DNA of 29,562 nucleotides from a virus: positions 1-29,562 of the IMG/VR virus record IMGVR_UViG_3300021599_001169. One strand, written 5' to 3'. Under the pieces are notes generated by a model, which did no database searches, had not been told where the DNA came from, and saw only the letters and a program-made list of their open reading frames with translations. A program made the translations under genes and the position numbers. Of the stretch, positions 1-8,249 are shown piece after piece. Every line of letters starts with the position of its first letter. Within the stretch, counting starts at the first letter, position 1.

Positions 1-803
1 GTAATAGACCAATATTGAGTGGTGGTTTCATATCAGCGGCGACAGGGGATTTAAATGTCGATTTATGGGGAATATCTGAAGATTATTACCCATCACATGG
101 AACTGCGGCGAATGCTTGGGGTATTAGATGGAGTGGTGATACTAACGACATTCAATTTGTTGGTGGAGGTTCAAATAGATTTATATTTGATTTAGATAAT
201 GGTAATTTGACCGCTGGAGGTACACTTAATGGTTTAACAGTATCTTCTGGTACTATTAGTACAGGTACATGGAATGGTACGGCAATAGGAGATTCATACA
301 TTAGTTCCGCATCAAATTGGAATACTGCATATAATAAGAGACCATCATCTTTAGGATTTACAAGTTCAACGGTAACGCTAACACTTGGAGATGCTTCAAC
401 AATTACAGCATCAGTTCCAACATTTAATCAAAATACCACAGGTACTGCGAGTAATATTACGGCATATACAATCAATCAAAACGTTGGTAGTGGTAATTCA
501 CCAACATTTACAGGTTTAGCACTTGGAGATGGTGTTTATACATATAATGATACAAATAGAGATGCGGGCGCTGCAGCATATTATCCAAATGCATGGACAA
601 GAGGATTTAGATTTAGTTTCGCAAACGCATCATCAACATCCACTGCAGGTAATTATTCTGGGGTTCTACATTTACATCCTTGGGTGGTTTATGATAATAA
701 TGATGAAATGTTTTGGCCATCTACAATCGTAACAACAAGTGTAAATGTGGTTACGATAACATTTACAACTAACAGAACCGGTAGGGTTGTAATTATCGGA
801 TAA
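1..803 (+). CDS. Tail fibre-like protein, C-terminal part (5' end outside window)
   Basis: The reading frame is open from the first bases of the window, so the gene begins upstream; the first possible start inside (TTG at 15) is probably not the real one. The visible ~266 residues are rich in Gly, Ser, Thr and Asn. They contain a segment with WGIRWSGDTNDIQFVGG, then fibre-like stretches (GTWNGTAIGDSYIS, WNTAY) and low-complexity beta-type sequence (TGTASNITAY), ending in a hydrophobic strand RVVIIG. This is the usual look of the distal part of phage tail fibres or other receptor-binding shaft proteins. It lies 17 bases before the first of three fibre-like paralogs, which supports a virion role. 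No catalytic motif is visible. A baseplate or neck fibre is also possible. Confidence 0.7.
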   Translation, partial: NRPILSGGFISAATGDLNVDLWGISEDYYPSHGTAANAWGIRWSGDTNDIQFVGGGSNRFIFDLDNGNLTAGGTLNGLTVSSGTISTGTWNGTAIGDSYISSASNWNTAYNKRPSSLGFTSSTVTLTLGDASTITASVPTFNQNTTGTASNITAYTINQNVGSGNSPTFTGLALGDGVYTYNDTNRDAGAAAYYPNAWTRGFRFSFANASSTSTAGNYSGVLHLHPWVVYDNNDEMFWPSTIVTTSVNVVTITFTTNRTGRVVIIG

Positions 804-817
804 AATCGGTATATTTT
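787..817 (+). promoter_or_regulatory. Promoter-like site (TTG-N20-TATATTTT)
   Basis: TTG at 787-789 and TATATTTT at 810-817 are separated by 20 bases, the same layout as other sites in the window. The -33 part lies inside the end of the upstream gene. The -7 box ends only 3 bases before the ATG at 821, so a transcript from here would be nearly leaderless for that gene. This makes the call weak. Confidence 0.3.
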
Positions 818-820
818 AGT

Positions 821-1954
821 ATGTTAAGAGAAAATGTAATTGTTAGTGGATCTTTAGATGTTAGTGGACAATATATCATACCTAGAGGACCTAGAGCTAA
901 TAGACCATCAAGCCCAGAAATAGGTTCACTTTATTTAGAAGAATCAAGTAGCGGAAGTTTTGTTGTAACATACACAGCAGCATCAAATAGAGATGATGGT
1001 TGGGAGCCGGTCGGTTCACAAAATACTGATAGAATTGGATTTTTATACAGACAAATAATTAATTTTTCATATTTGGCTGGCGGTTATAAGGATTCGTCAC
1101 CATGGAAAAACGTACATAGAACAACAAATGCAACAGACCAGACGGTTCACTTAGGTGAATTAATGGACTATCCCGCATCATATACTTCTGGGGCTTGTAG
1201 CAAATCGATATTATTTATTTGGTCAACTAATACAGATGGATTATGGAAATCAGCAACACAAATACACTCAACCTGGACCACTGGTGTTCACATGGTTAAT
1301 GAAACAGCATATGCTCATCAATCTAAATGGGATTTAGCAAATGCAAGAGATGATTTAGGTACTTTATTCCAAGAAACTGAATTTGCATGGGTGTTTGGTG
1401 GTGGTGTTGCAACTGTTGAAAAGTTTAATTTAACCAATGAGACAATGTATAGTGTATATTATCCTAATATGCAGCCATACTTAACATTAAAAACGTCTAT
1501 CACCAGTTCACTAGGTTGTTCTGGATTTTCTGATGAAAATTATGGATATGGTTATGGATCTGAAAGTGGTAATAAACTATTTTTTGCCACAGATACATTC
1601 ACAAATAACCAACAATGGGGGGCTAGCGGTCAGCAAAAAGGTATTAGTTCCAAATGGGGAAAAGGATATGCGGGTAATGAGGGGAATTATAATGGTGGAT
1701 ACAACTTGAGAAGATGGAATGTGTTTAATGAAACCAATATTGGTAATGTCGCAAAACCACACGGAAACTGTGGAGAAGAAAATTTTACTATGGGTCAAGA
1801 CCACCAGTATATGTTGGGAAACTATGACGGTTTGCAAAATAACACAAGTTGGAAATTTATCTATGCTACTGATACCGGAACTGTTAACCCATCTGGTTTA
1901 GCGCCAGGTGTTAACGGTGGAACATCTTCTGGGCATTGTGGTTGGAGAAATTAA
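821..1954 (+). CDS. Fibre/adhesin-like structural protein, copy 1 of 3
   Basis: This 377-residue protein is the first of three tandem paralogs. An N-terminal module of about 70 residues (SGSLDVSG, PRGPRANRP, GSLYLEE, DDGWE) is followed by a larger C-terminal domain with GYKDSSPWKNVH, SYTSGACSKSI, NCGEENFTMGQDHQYMLG and a final SSGHCGWRN. Conserved cysteines sit in the last three motifs. The composition (Gly, Asn, Ser, Trp, Tyr) and the position after a tail-fibre gene suggest a virion surface protein. The N-terminal part may be an attachment module and the rest a receptor-binding domain; this is inference. Compared with copy 3 it carries a short extra stretch around residues 210-225 (YYPNMQPYLTLK). 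I do not recognise the family by name. Confidence 0.65.
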   Translation: MLRENVIVSGSLDVSGQYIIPRGPRANRPSSPEIGSLYLEESSSGSFVVTYTAASNRDDGWEPVGSQNTDRIGFLYRQIINFSYLAGGYKDSSPWKNVHRTTNATDQTVHLGELMDYPASYTSGACSKSILFIWSTNTDGLWKSATQIHSTWTTGVHMVNETAYAHQSKWDLANARDDLGTLFQETEFAWVFGGGVATVEKFNLTNETMYSVYYPNMQPYLTLKTSITSSLGCSGFSDENYGYGYGSESGNKLFFATDTFTNNQQWGASGQQKGISSKWGKGYAGNEGNYNGGYNLRRWNVFNETNIGNVAKPHGNCGEENFTMGQDHQYMLGNYDGLQNNTSWKFIYATDTGTVNPSGLAPGVNGGTSSGHCGWRN

Positions 1955-1966
1955 AAAATATATTTA
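1936..1966 (+). promoter_or_regulatory. Promoter-like site (TTG-N20-TATATTTA)
   Basis: TTG at 1936-1938 is followed after exactly 20 bases by TATATTTA at 1959-1966, just before fibre copy 2. The TTG lies in the coding sequence of the last residues of copy 1. The overlapping TATAAAAT (1965-1972) also resembles a T4-type late promoter (TATAAATA), so the element class is uncertain. Confidence 0.35.
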
Positions 1967-1972
1967 TAAAAT

Positions 1973-2812
1973 ATGCGTCACGATAACATAGAAATTAGTG
2001 GTAGTTTAAGAGTTCAAGGTGTATCTAAACCACCTAGGGGTTCTAGGGCAAATAGACCGGCAAACCCTGTTACCGGTTCACTATATCTTGAAGAGGCTGC
2101 CAGTGGTAGATTTTTGATGCTATATACTGGATTACACAAAACAATTAATTCAACAGATCAAACCTCACATATTGGTGAATTACTAGATTTCCCCGCTTCG
2201 TATACATCAGGTGCGTGTAGTAGATATATTTTCTTTGTATGGTCTGTTAATACTGATAATACATTTAAAGGCCCATCAGATGTACATAGCACAAGAACTT
2301 CAGCAATTAATATGGCAAATGATACTAACTATGCACACCAGGCTAAATTTAATATTAGTTCAAACCGAAGTGACTTAGGCACAATGCATAAAGAAACAGA
2401 ATTTGCTTATATGTTTACAGGTGGTAGCTCAACAGTAGAAAAATTTGATTTAAGTAATGAAACAATAATGACCGGATTCAATTTAACAACTATTGATGGT
2501 GGCGATGGTGGTTCAGCATTTTCAGATGAAAACTTTGGTTATGGTTGGACATCAGCAGCAGGAATTAAATTTAGTTTTGCTTCTGAAACATTTACATCTA
2601 CAGGCATGTGGGGTGCTCACTCGCAACAAAAAGGAATTAGTTCTAAGGTAGGTAAAGGTTATGCTGGGAATGAAGGTAGTTATTCTGGTGGGTATAATTT
2701 AAGAAGATGGAGTAATGCAAATGATACAAACATTGGTAATGTCGCAAAACCACACCCTAACTGTGGCGAGGAAAACTTTACAATGGGTCAGGACCACCAG
2801 TATAGATCATAA
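1973..2812 (+). CDS. Fibre/adhesin-like structural protein, copy 2 of 3, shortened
   Basis: This 279-residue paralog keeps the N-terminal module (SGSLRVQG, PRGSRANRP, GSLYLEE) and the core of the C-terminal domain (SYTSGACSR, NCGEENFTMGQDHQY). Two pieces present in copies 1 and 3 are missing. The first is about 45 residues between LYTG and the HKTINSTDQ region, covering DDGWE through GYKDSSPWKNVH; the frame is kept. The second is the last ~48 residues: after GQDHQY the frame ends with RS and a stop, so the SSGHCGWR tail is absent. It may be a degraded copy, a shorter functional variant, or a mis-assembly between repeats. Location between the two full copies suggests recombination among them. 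The start follows an AT-rich spacer of 18 bases. Confidence 0.6.
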   Translation: MRHDNIEISGSLRVQGVSKPPRGSRANRPANPVTGSLYLEEAASGRFLMLYTGLHKTINSTDQTSHIGELLDFPASYTSGACSRYIFFVWSVNTDNTFKGPSDVHSTRTSAINMANDTNYAHQAKFNISSNRSDLGTMHKETEFAYMFTGGSSTVEKFDLSNETIMTGFNLTTIDGGDGGSAFSDENFGYGWTSAAGIKFSFASETFTSTGMWGAHSQQKGISSKVGKGYAGNEGSYSGGYNLRRWSNANDTNIGNVAKPHPNCGEENFTMGQDHQYRS

Positions 2813-2826
2813 AATAATTATATAAA

Positions 2827-3942
2827 ATGATATACGAGAATTTAGAAGTTAGTGGTAGTTTAAGATCCGATAGAGTAGTTAATAGACCTCCTAGAGGTAC
2901 TAGAGCTAACAGACCTAGTAATCCTAGATCGGGATCATTGTACCTAGAAACTTCCACCAGTGGAAGTAGCTATTTGATGTTGTATACAGGAATATCAAAT
3001 ATTGATGACGGTTGGGAAAGGATTGCAGCGCAAGAACCACAACCCACAGCATTTAGATACAGACAGATTATAAATTATTCTTATTTAGCTGGAGGCTATA
3101 AAGATTCGTCTCCATGGAAAAACGTTCACAAAGTTACCAACTTAACCGATCAAACAACACATATTGGAGAATTATTGGATTTTCCAGCATCGTATACATC
3201 TGGTGCTTGTAGTAAGTCTATTTTCTTTGTATGGTCTGTTAATGATGATAATGCGTGGAAGGGGCCAGATAATATTCATGGTACCAGAACATCCGCTATT
3301 AATATGCTTACAGACACAAAATATACACATCAAACAAAATTTAATACAGGTATTGCTAGAAGTGATGTTGCAACTATGCAAAAAGAAACTGAGTTAGCTT
3401 ATCTAATTTCTGGTGGTTCAACAACTATAGAAAAATTTAATCTATCTAATGAAAGTTATGTTAGTGGATTTGCTGTAACATCTATAAGCGGAAACGACGG
3501 TGGTGGTGCGTTTTATGATGAAAGTTTTGGTTATGCTTGGACAAGTAGCGCCGGGATTAAGTTTAATTTTTCAAATGAAACACCAAGTTCTTCCACACAT
3601 TGGAGTGCACACGCTCAACAAAAAGGTATCCCTTCAAAATATGGGAAAGGTTATTGTGGGAACGAGGGATCATATAACGGCGGTTACAACTTAAGAAGAT
3701 GGAGTAATTCAAACGACACAAACATTGGTAACGTAGCAAAACCACACGTAAACTGTGGTGAAGAGAATTTTACAATGGGTCAAGATTGGCAATACATGTT
3801 AGGTTGTTATGATGGTAGTGGTCAAAATAATGTAAGCTGGAAATTTTATTATGCAACTGATAGTGGTTCTAGTAGTGTAACCGGTTTAAATCCGGCGGTA
3901 AATGCTGGTACATCTTCAGGACATTGTGGTTGGAGACAATAG
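2827..3942 (+). CDS. Fibre/adhesin-like structural protein, copy 3 of 3
   Basis: This 371-residue protein is the full-length third paralog. It has the N-terminal module (SGSLRSDR, PRGTRANRP, GSLYLET, DDGWE) and the complete C-terminal domain (GYKDSSPWKNVH, SYTSGACSKSI, NCGEENFTMGQDWQYMLG, SSGHCGWRQ). It matches copy 2 closely through much of the shared core (for example GGSxTxEKFxLSNE) and copy 1 at the C-terminus, as expected after duplication and divergence. Three neighbouring versions of one surface protein could widen host range or form a hetero-oligomer; that is inference. Its upstream spacer is only 14 bases and lacks the TTG-N20 element seen before copies 1 and 2. Confidence 0.65.
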   Translation: MIYENLEVSGSLRSDRVVNRPPRGTRANRPSNPRSGSLYLETSTSGSSYLMLYTGISNIDDGWERIAAQEPQPTAFRYRQIINYSYLAGGYKDSSPWKNVHKVTNLTDQTTHIGELLDFPASYTSGACSKSIFFVWSVNDDNAWKGPDNIHGTRTSAINMLTDTKYTHQTKFNTGIARSDVATMQKETELAYLISGGSTTIEKFNLSNESYVSGFAVTSISGNDGGGAFYDESFGYAWTSSAGIKFNFSNETPSSSTHWSAHAQQKGIPSKYGKGYCGNEGSYNGGYNLRRWSNSNDTNIGNVAKPHVNCGEENFTMGQDWQYMLGCYDGSGQNNVSWKFYYATDSGSSSVTGLNPAVNAGTSSGHCGWRQ

Positions 3943-3973
3943 TTGATAATTTAAAATATTTTACTTATATTAG
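3943..3973 (+). promoter_or_regulatory. Promoter-like site (TTG-N20-TATATTAG)
   Basis: TTG at 3943-3945 begins just after the stop of fibre copy 3 and is followed by 20 bases and TATATTAG at 3966-3973. The start at 3993 lies 19 bases further on. It is one of the clearest examples of the shared element and would drive the operon at 3993-8184. Confidence 0.45.
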
Positions 3974-3992
3974 AACAAAAAGAATTTTATTT

Positions 3993-4754
3993 ATGGAAGG
4001 TTACAAATATGAAAGATCAGAGAATTTAAATAATCCATTCGATAACAAATTGATGGAAATTTCAGAAAACATGTCATTTGCTCTACCAAAGTACAAAGCA
4101 TATAATTTTGTTGGTGGGGCTCAGATAACTCCATACGCAAAATTAAAACAGTGGTTGCTAGAGTTAAGAGGTAGAGAAGATGCGGTACAGCATCTTGAAT
4201 ATACAGTAAGAAAGGCAGAACTTGAAATTCAGATGGATGAAGAAAGTAAGGAATTTATTACTGATCCTAAAAGAAAAGAGATGATCAACTTAACTGTTGC
4301 CGATAAACACATCGACTTAAGAAAGTTTAAAAGAAATCTTAAAGACGCGTACAGAGAAAGACAAGGTTTCATCGATTTGATTAAAGAATTTTTAGAATCA
4401 GAAGATGCTATTTTACCAGATGGAACAAAATTGATTGATGTATTTGGGAATCCTGAATTGGAAGAGAAGTATGAACATGAATATTGGACTGTACGTATGG
4501 CTAAACAAGCAATGCTTGATATGATTTCTTATGGTAGAATCGGAACGGGTAATCTAGATTCAATTTTAATGATGGAACCAGAACAACAAAAACAAGTTCT
4601 ATCTTTAGCATCAGCATATACAATATCGATTGATAGAAATATTAATCAATTGATGACACAAGCAACAACAAATCATTTTACAATTGAAGAATCATTAAAG
4701 AATCAATTAAAATTAGATGAATCAAATAAAATAGAAACTGAAAAATTATTATAA
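3993..4754 (+). CDS. Helical phage protein of unknown function
   Basis: A 253-residue, highly charged protein that looks mostly alpha-helical (long Glu/Lys/Leu/Asp runs, e.g. residues 70-130 and the C-terminal third). No signal peptide, membrane segment or catalytic motif is visible. The frame extends upstream to 3924, but that would overlap the end of the fibre gene; the ATG at 3993 (MEGYKYERSE) is preferred because it follows a promoter-like site. Its stop overlaps the next start (TAATG), suggesting translational coupling. Position after the fibre genes would fit a virion, assembly or chaperone role, but nothing in the sequence proves it. Confidence 0.7.
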   Translation: MEGYKYERSENLNNPFDNKLMEISENMSFALPKYKAYNFVGGAQITPYAKLKQWLLELRGREDAVQHLEYTVRKAELEIQMDEESKEFITDPKRKEMINLTVADKHIDLRKFKRNLKDAYRERQGFIDLIKEFLESEDAILPDGTKLIDVFGNPELEEKYEHEYWTVRMAKQAMLDMISYGRIGTGNLDSILMMEPEQQKQVLSLASAYTISIDRNINQLMTQATTNHFTIEESLKNQLKLDESNKIETEKLL

Positions 4755-5494
4755 TGACACATATTATTTTTAAATTACAAGGTAATGTCCCTGGGTACGT
4801 TCAAATCATAGGTATGTATTTAAACTACAACTATGGTAGAATTGCGGATGAATATAATGACATGAGGGTGGAACTCAATCGTTTAGGAGCGAGCGTCATT
4901 CCTGCAGAAGTTGCCAAGGGATTTGTTTTTGCTGACATCTATAAAGATTATATTAGTGTGAGAACAAACTCACACATTATGGATGAGATTCCTCAGCTAG
5001 CTGAATCTGGAGAAACTGACGAACAAAAAGTAAAACACTTTTTAACTGATGAAGATAAAGCGGCCGGAGTTGCGTTTAACAAAGCCGTTATGAAAAAAGT
5101 TGTTGCTGACAGATTTTCTGAAAGATATAAAGAGTTAATGGTTGACGCATCTATCTTAGAAAAAGATACTTGGGAAGAACAAAAGAGAGAAGCATTTGGT
5201 TGGATGGCAGATAATGATTACCAAACTCCAATTATCGATATTTTGTCTGCAGGAAGAAATATTGATAAGGCAACATTTGTTCAGAAAATTATTAATAATG
5301 TAACAATATACAATACAAAACTAGCAAACTTATTATTAGAACAACAATTGTTAGAAGAAAGAATTAAAGCTTGCCAAACAATTGCTGATTGCCACAGACT
5401 AAAACACGAGAAATTTGGTGTGGCAATGAGTAAGCAACAAAAAGAAGACGAAAACGTAGAAACAACACCACTCACATTGAAAATGGATTTTTAA
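4754..5494 (+). CDS. Phage protein of unknown function, coupled to radical SAM gene
   Basis: A 246-residue protein with a mixed N-terminal region (HIIFKLQGNVPGYVQ) and a helical C-terminal half, including a Leu/Glu-rich stretch near residues 195-215 (LANLLLEQQLLEERIK) that could form a coiled coil. Cysteines occur only in the segment KACQTIADCHR. Start and stop overlap both neighbours by one base (TAATG), so it is likely made in step with the helical protein before it and the radical SAM protein after it. I do not recognise a family. A structural or assembly protein, or a partner or substrate of the radical SAM enzyme, are open possibilities. Confidence 0.7.
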   Translation: MTHIIFKLQGNVPGYVQIIGMYLNYNYGRIADEYNDMRVELNRLGASVIPAEVAKGFVFADIYKDYISVRTNSHIMDEIPQLAESGETDEQKVKHFLTDEDKAAGVAFNKAVMKKVVADRFSERYKELMVDASILEKDTWEEQKREAFGWMADNDYQTPIIDILSAGRNIDKATFVQKIINNVTIYNTKLANLLLEQQLLEERIKACQTIADCHRLKHEKFGVAMSKQQKEDENVETTPLTLKMDF

Positions 5495-6495
5495 TGAATC
5501 TAGCAATTAACGGAACGTGTGCCAAAGGATGTTCATTCTGTTTTACAAAAGAAGACGCAAGATTAAAACACACATTAGGTAACATGACAATAGAAATGGT
5601 TGATAAGATTATCAACCATTACGGTTTATATAAACCCCAAGAAGAAATAACAATACTTGGTGGTGAACCCACACAACATCCAAACTTTACCGACATTTTA
5701 GATTATATCTTTAGTAAAAACATAAAGGTAAATCTTGTCAGTAATTTTTTATTTGGTAAAACAACTAGGGAATATATTATCAATAATATAAAAAACATTA
5801 GATGGTGTTTCCCCAATGCTGCGGAATTGAATGAAAAGAATAGGATGGTTATTTTCAAAAAGAACTACCTGGAAATTTATAAGGCTTACGCCAACACATG
5901 GGGGTTTGATACCAACCCAAGACTTTATTTGGCAATAACCATGTCAAAGGATTGGAAAGACAAAAATTTTTATGAATATGTCAAATGGTTGTATCATGAA
6001 TTAGATGGTAACGTAAATGCGATTAGAGTTGGTTTAGATCTTACTGGTACGTATCTAATTAATAATAAGGAAATGGGTTCCGAAATTAGTAAGATCCTTA
6101 AATTCGGCTTATATAATGGTATTAGGATCACCTCAGATTGCCAGGTCCCACCATGTTTATGGGAGGGTAAAACAAAGAAAGCTGTGCTAGAGAATTCTTT
6201 GAACTTTGCCACATTTAAAATACCAGAATATGAAACTATATGTGGTTTTATGCCACTAGACATTTTCCCTGACGGAAGTTCAATTCATTGCTACCCACTA
6301 CAAGACAAAGTAAAGATTGATAATGTTTTGGAAATCTCAGGGAAAAATGGTATATTAGACCTAAGGGACAAATTCGATGAATTGTACAGTATAAATCATA
6401 AAAATTATACAATACCACAAGGTTGCCTAGATTGTGTTTTCTATAAGACAGAGTGTAATGGAATATGTGGTGGTTGCTTAGAAGGTAGCAAATGA
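5494..6495 (+). CDS. Radical SAM protein with SPASM-like C-terminal cysteines
   Basis: The 333-residue protein opens with C9-x3-C13-x2-C16 (GTCAKGCSFCF), the motif that binds the 4Fe-4S cluster used to cleave S-adenosylmethionine. GGEPT follows at residues 56-60, a typical SAM-contact motif. Near the C-terminus comes PDGSSIHC and then a cysteine cluster at 311, 314, 321, 325 and 328 (CLDC, CNGICGGC), as in SPASM/twitch domains holding auxiliary Fe-S clusters. Family members mostly modify peptides or proteins, although some act on small molecules. It overlaps the preceding gene by one base and the next by four (ATGA). The nearby fibre proteins are possible substrates, purely by position. No precursor-peptide gene was recognised. 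Confidence 0.85.
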   Translation: MNLAINGTCAKGCSFCFTKEDARLKHTLGNMTIEMVDKIINHYGLYKPQEEITILGGEPTQHPNFTDILDYIFSKNIKVNLVSNFLFGKTTREYIINNIKNIRWCFPNAAELNEKNRMVIFKKNYLEIYKAYANTWGFDTNPRLYLAITMSKDWKDKNFYEYVKWLYHELDGNVNAIRVGLDLTGTYLINNKEMGSEISKILKFGLYNGIRITSDCQVPPCLWEGKTKKAVLENSLNFATFKIPEYETICGFMPLDIFPDGSSIHCYPLQDKVKIDNVLEISGKNGILDLRDKFDELYSINHKNYTIPQGCLDCVFYKTECNGICGGCLEGSK

Positions 6496-7532
6496 TGAAA
6501 AAAATATTTTCAATACCATTTAATCCAATGCTTTCCGAAGAAGCATTTATAAATAAATTTTATCCATTCTTAGAAAGAAATAAAGAATGGATATATGATG
6601 TGTACTTCACATGTAGAATACCGCCTTTTACACAAGATGCGATGGGGTCAACATTCTCTGATGAGTTCAGAGATGCGGTATTCGATAATGCAATGATTGT
6701 TCAAAAGGCTTTAGGCATAACTGTAAGTGCAACATTTAATAACGTAAATGTTTCTCCTAAGTTTGATAACTATAAGTTATTTGTTGACAATTTAAAACCT
6801 TTATATGAGAAAGGTTTGAGATGCATGACGATACCACATGGTCATTGGGTTGCGATGGGATTAAAGAAACATTTTCCTGAGATGGAAATTAAAAACACAA
6901 TTCTAAGAAAGGTTGCCACTGGACAAGACTTTTGGTACAACGCCGATCAAGGATTTGATTACATAAATCTCGATAGAATTTTAATGCGTGATGTTGAAGA
7001 ACTTAAAAATATTAAGCGTGCACAATTAAAATACTATGAAGAGAAGGGTAGGTATGTGAAACTATCTTTACTTGTTAATGAAGGTTGCTTAGGTAGATGC
7101 CCAGTTATGGATGAACATTATTCATACAATAATCTAAGAACAAATAATGAGTTACCATATTTTCATCATGAGATATCCAAAGTTACATGTGAATATAAAT
7201 GGGAAAAAGAAATTAATGCGTTCTTTTTTAAAGCTGCAACCATACCACCATTTAAAGAAGAGTTTGATGAGTTTCTACAATACATCGATGTATTCAAGAT
7301 GCATGGCAGAGATAGTTTTAATCGATTAGATGAAACTATGGAAATTGTTGACTCATATGTTGCTAGTAATGAAGTGTTAGCCAAATCATCTGAATTGTAT
7401 TTGGATGGTATTCCTCATGAAGAATTAAAAGGTTGGAGAAATAAAATAAAGAAATGTAAGTTTCAATGCTGGGACTGTAATTACTGTGATATTGTTGCCG
7501 ATCATAAGAAAAAAACATATGGACTTAATTAA
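6492..7532 (+). CDS. Cysteine-rich protein resembling the U32 peptidase / UbiU-UbiV fold
   Basis: A 346-residue protein, probably a TIM-barrel type by its alternating strand/helix pattern. The region INLDRILMRDVEELKNIK followed by LVNEGCLGRCPVMDEH recalls the core of U32-family proteins, some of which (UbiU, UbiV) bind a 4Fe-4S cluster. Cysteines at 199, 203 and 233, and a C-terminal set at 322, 326, 329 and 332 (CKFQCWDCNYC), suggest one or two Fe-S clusters. The start overlaps the radical SAM stop (ATGA); a second ATG lies at 6495. Tight coupling suggests joint function with the radical SAM protein, for example in protein modification or hydroxylation. The family assignment comes from motif resemblance only and may be wrong. 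Confidence 0.55.
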   Translation: MMKKIFSIPFNPMLSEEAFINKFYPFLERNKEWIYDVYFTCRIPPFTQDAMGSTFSDEFRDAVFDNAMIVQKALGITVSATFNNVNVSPKFDNYKLFVDNLKPLYEKGLRCMTIPHGHWVAMGLKKHFPEMEIKNTILRKVATGQDFWYNADQGFDYINLDRILMRDVEELKNIKRAQLKYYEEKGRYVKLSLLVNEGCLGRCPVMDEHYSYNNLRTNNELPYFHHEISKVTCEYKWEKEINAFFFKAATIPPFKEEFDEFLQYIDVFKMHGRDSFNRLDETMEIVDSYVASNEVLAKSSELYLDGIPHEELKGWRNKIKKCKFQCWDCNYCDIVADHKKKTYGLN

Positions 7533-8184
7533 ACATATTGACGATTCAATTGAATGGGGTAAACTAGAAGTGTCTAAATTAACACAAGATATTTTAGATA
7601 TTCATGGAATCACTAGTAATAAAGTTAGATCTTTTCTAAATAACATTTGCGACATCGATGGCGCAACCTATCTAGAGATAGGTGTTTTTCGTGGTGCAAC
7701 ATTTTGTTCTGCGATCTATGGTAATGATATCTATTCAATAGCGATTGATAATTTTATGTCACCTAATCTAACACCACGCGGGGTTAGCCAAAAAATGGGG
7801 AACTATTATAAACATAATATCGATGTGTTACCACAAGAAGAATTCTTATCTAACGTAAAAAAATTTGGAGACGTTGATAAAATATCTGTTTATAAAACTG
7901 ACTATCAATTGTTTGATTTTAAAACACTACCAAATCCTGATATTATTTTTTATGATGGTGAAACTAAATTTCATGATCAATACATTGCTTTAAAAAACAT
8001 TCTACCAATCATATCAAAAGAAACAATCATAATAATGGATGATTGGAACTGGGATAGTGGTGCGTTTGAAAAGTTTATTGAGGAAAATAATTTATTCATT
8101 TTACATTCTAGACAACTGTTCACTTCTGGTGAAGATCCGGAAGATTTTTGGAATGGATTGGGGATATTTTTAGTGGGCAAATAA
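7519..8184 (+). CDS. Class I SAM-dependent methyltransferase
   Basis: The 221-residue protein carries YLEIGVFRGATF at residues 51-62, a glycine-rich motif I of class I methyltransferases, an acidic residue after the next strand (IAIDNF), and a late IIFYDGETK...IIIMDDW segment. The paired acidic residues resemble metal-dependent O-methyltransferases of the TylF/CmcI type. The frame opens at 7486, but the ATG at 7519 is preferred, overlapping the previous gene by 14 bases. It ends the operon that contains the radical SAM and U32-like genes, so it may act on the same substrate. A small molecule, sugar or protein target cannot be chosen from sequence. Confidence 0.75.
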   Translation: MDLIKHIDDSIEWGKLEVSKLTQDILDIHGITSNKVRSFLNNICDIDGATYLEIGVFRGATFCSAIYGNDIYSIAIDNFMSPNLTPRGVSQKMGNYYKHNIDVLPQEEFLSNVKKFGDVDKISVYKTDYQLFDFKTLPNPDIIFYDGETKFHDQYIALKNILPIISKETIIIMDDWNWDSGAFEKFIEENNLFILHSRQLFTSGEDPEDFWNGLGIFLVGK

Positions 8185-8185
8185 G

Positions 8186-8216
8186 TTGTCTTTTTCATCT
8201 TTTTTGTTTATATTAA
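8186..8216 (+). promoter_or_regulatory. Promoter-like site (TTG-N20-TATATTAA)
   Basis: TTG at 8186-8188 and TATATTAA at 8209-8216 are 20 bases apart in the 65-base gap before the envelope gene pair. The start codon lies 33 bases downstream, leaving room for an A-rich leader without a Shine-Dalgarno motif. Confidence 0.45.
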
Positions 8217-8249
8217 AGTAATAATAAACTTTTCTTAAGCAAAAAACAA

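Larger units (their letters stand above)
821..3942 (+). repeat. Tandem triplication of a fibre-like gene
   Basis: Three consecutive genes on one strand encode alignable proteins, and long stretches also look similar at DNA level (for example the segment encoding NCGEENFTMGQD occurs in all three). Divergence is spread through the copies, so the duplication is not recent, yet gene order and spacing are preserved. Confidence 0.8.

Noticed and set aside
1577-1837. Minus-strand open frame of 86 codons across fibre copy 1
   Set aside because: It runs opposite to a well-supported gene with conserved paralogs, and its translation has no protein-like pattern.
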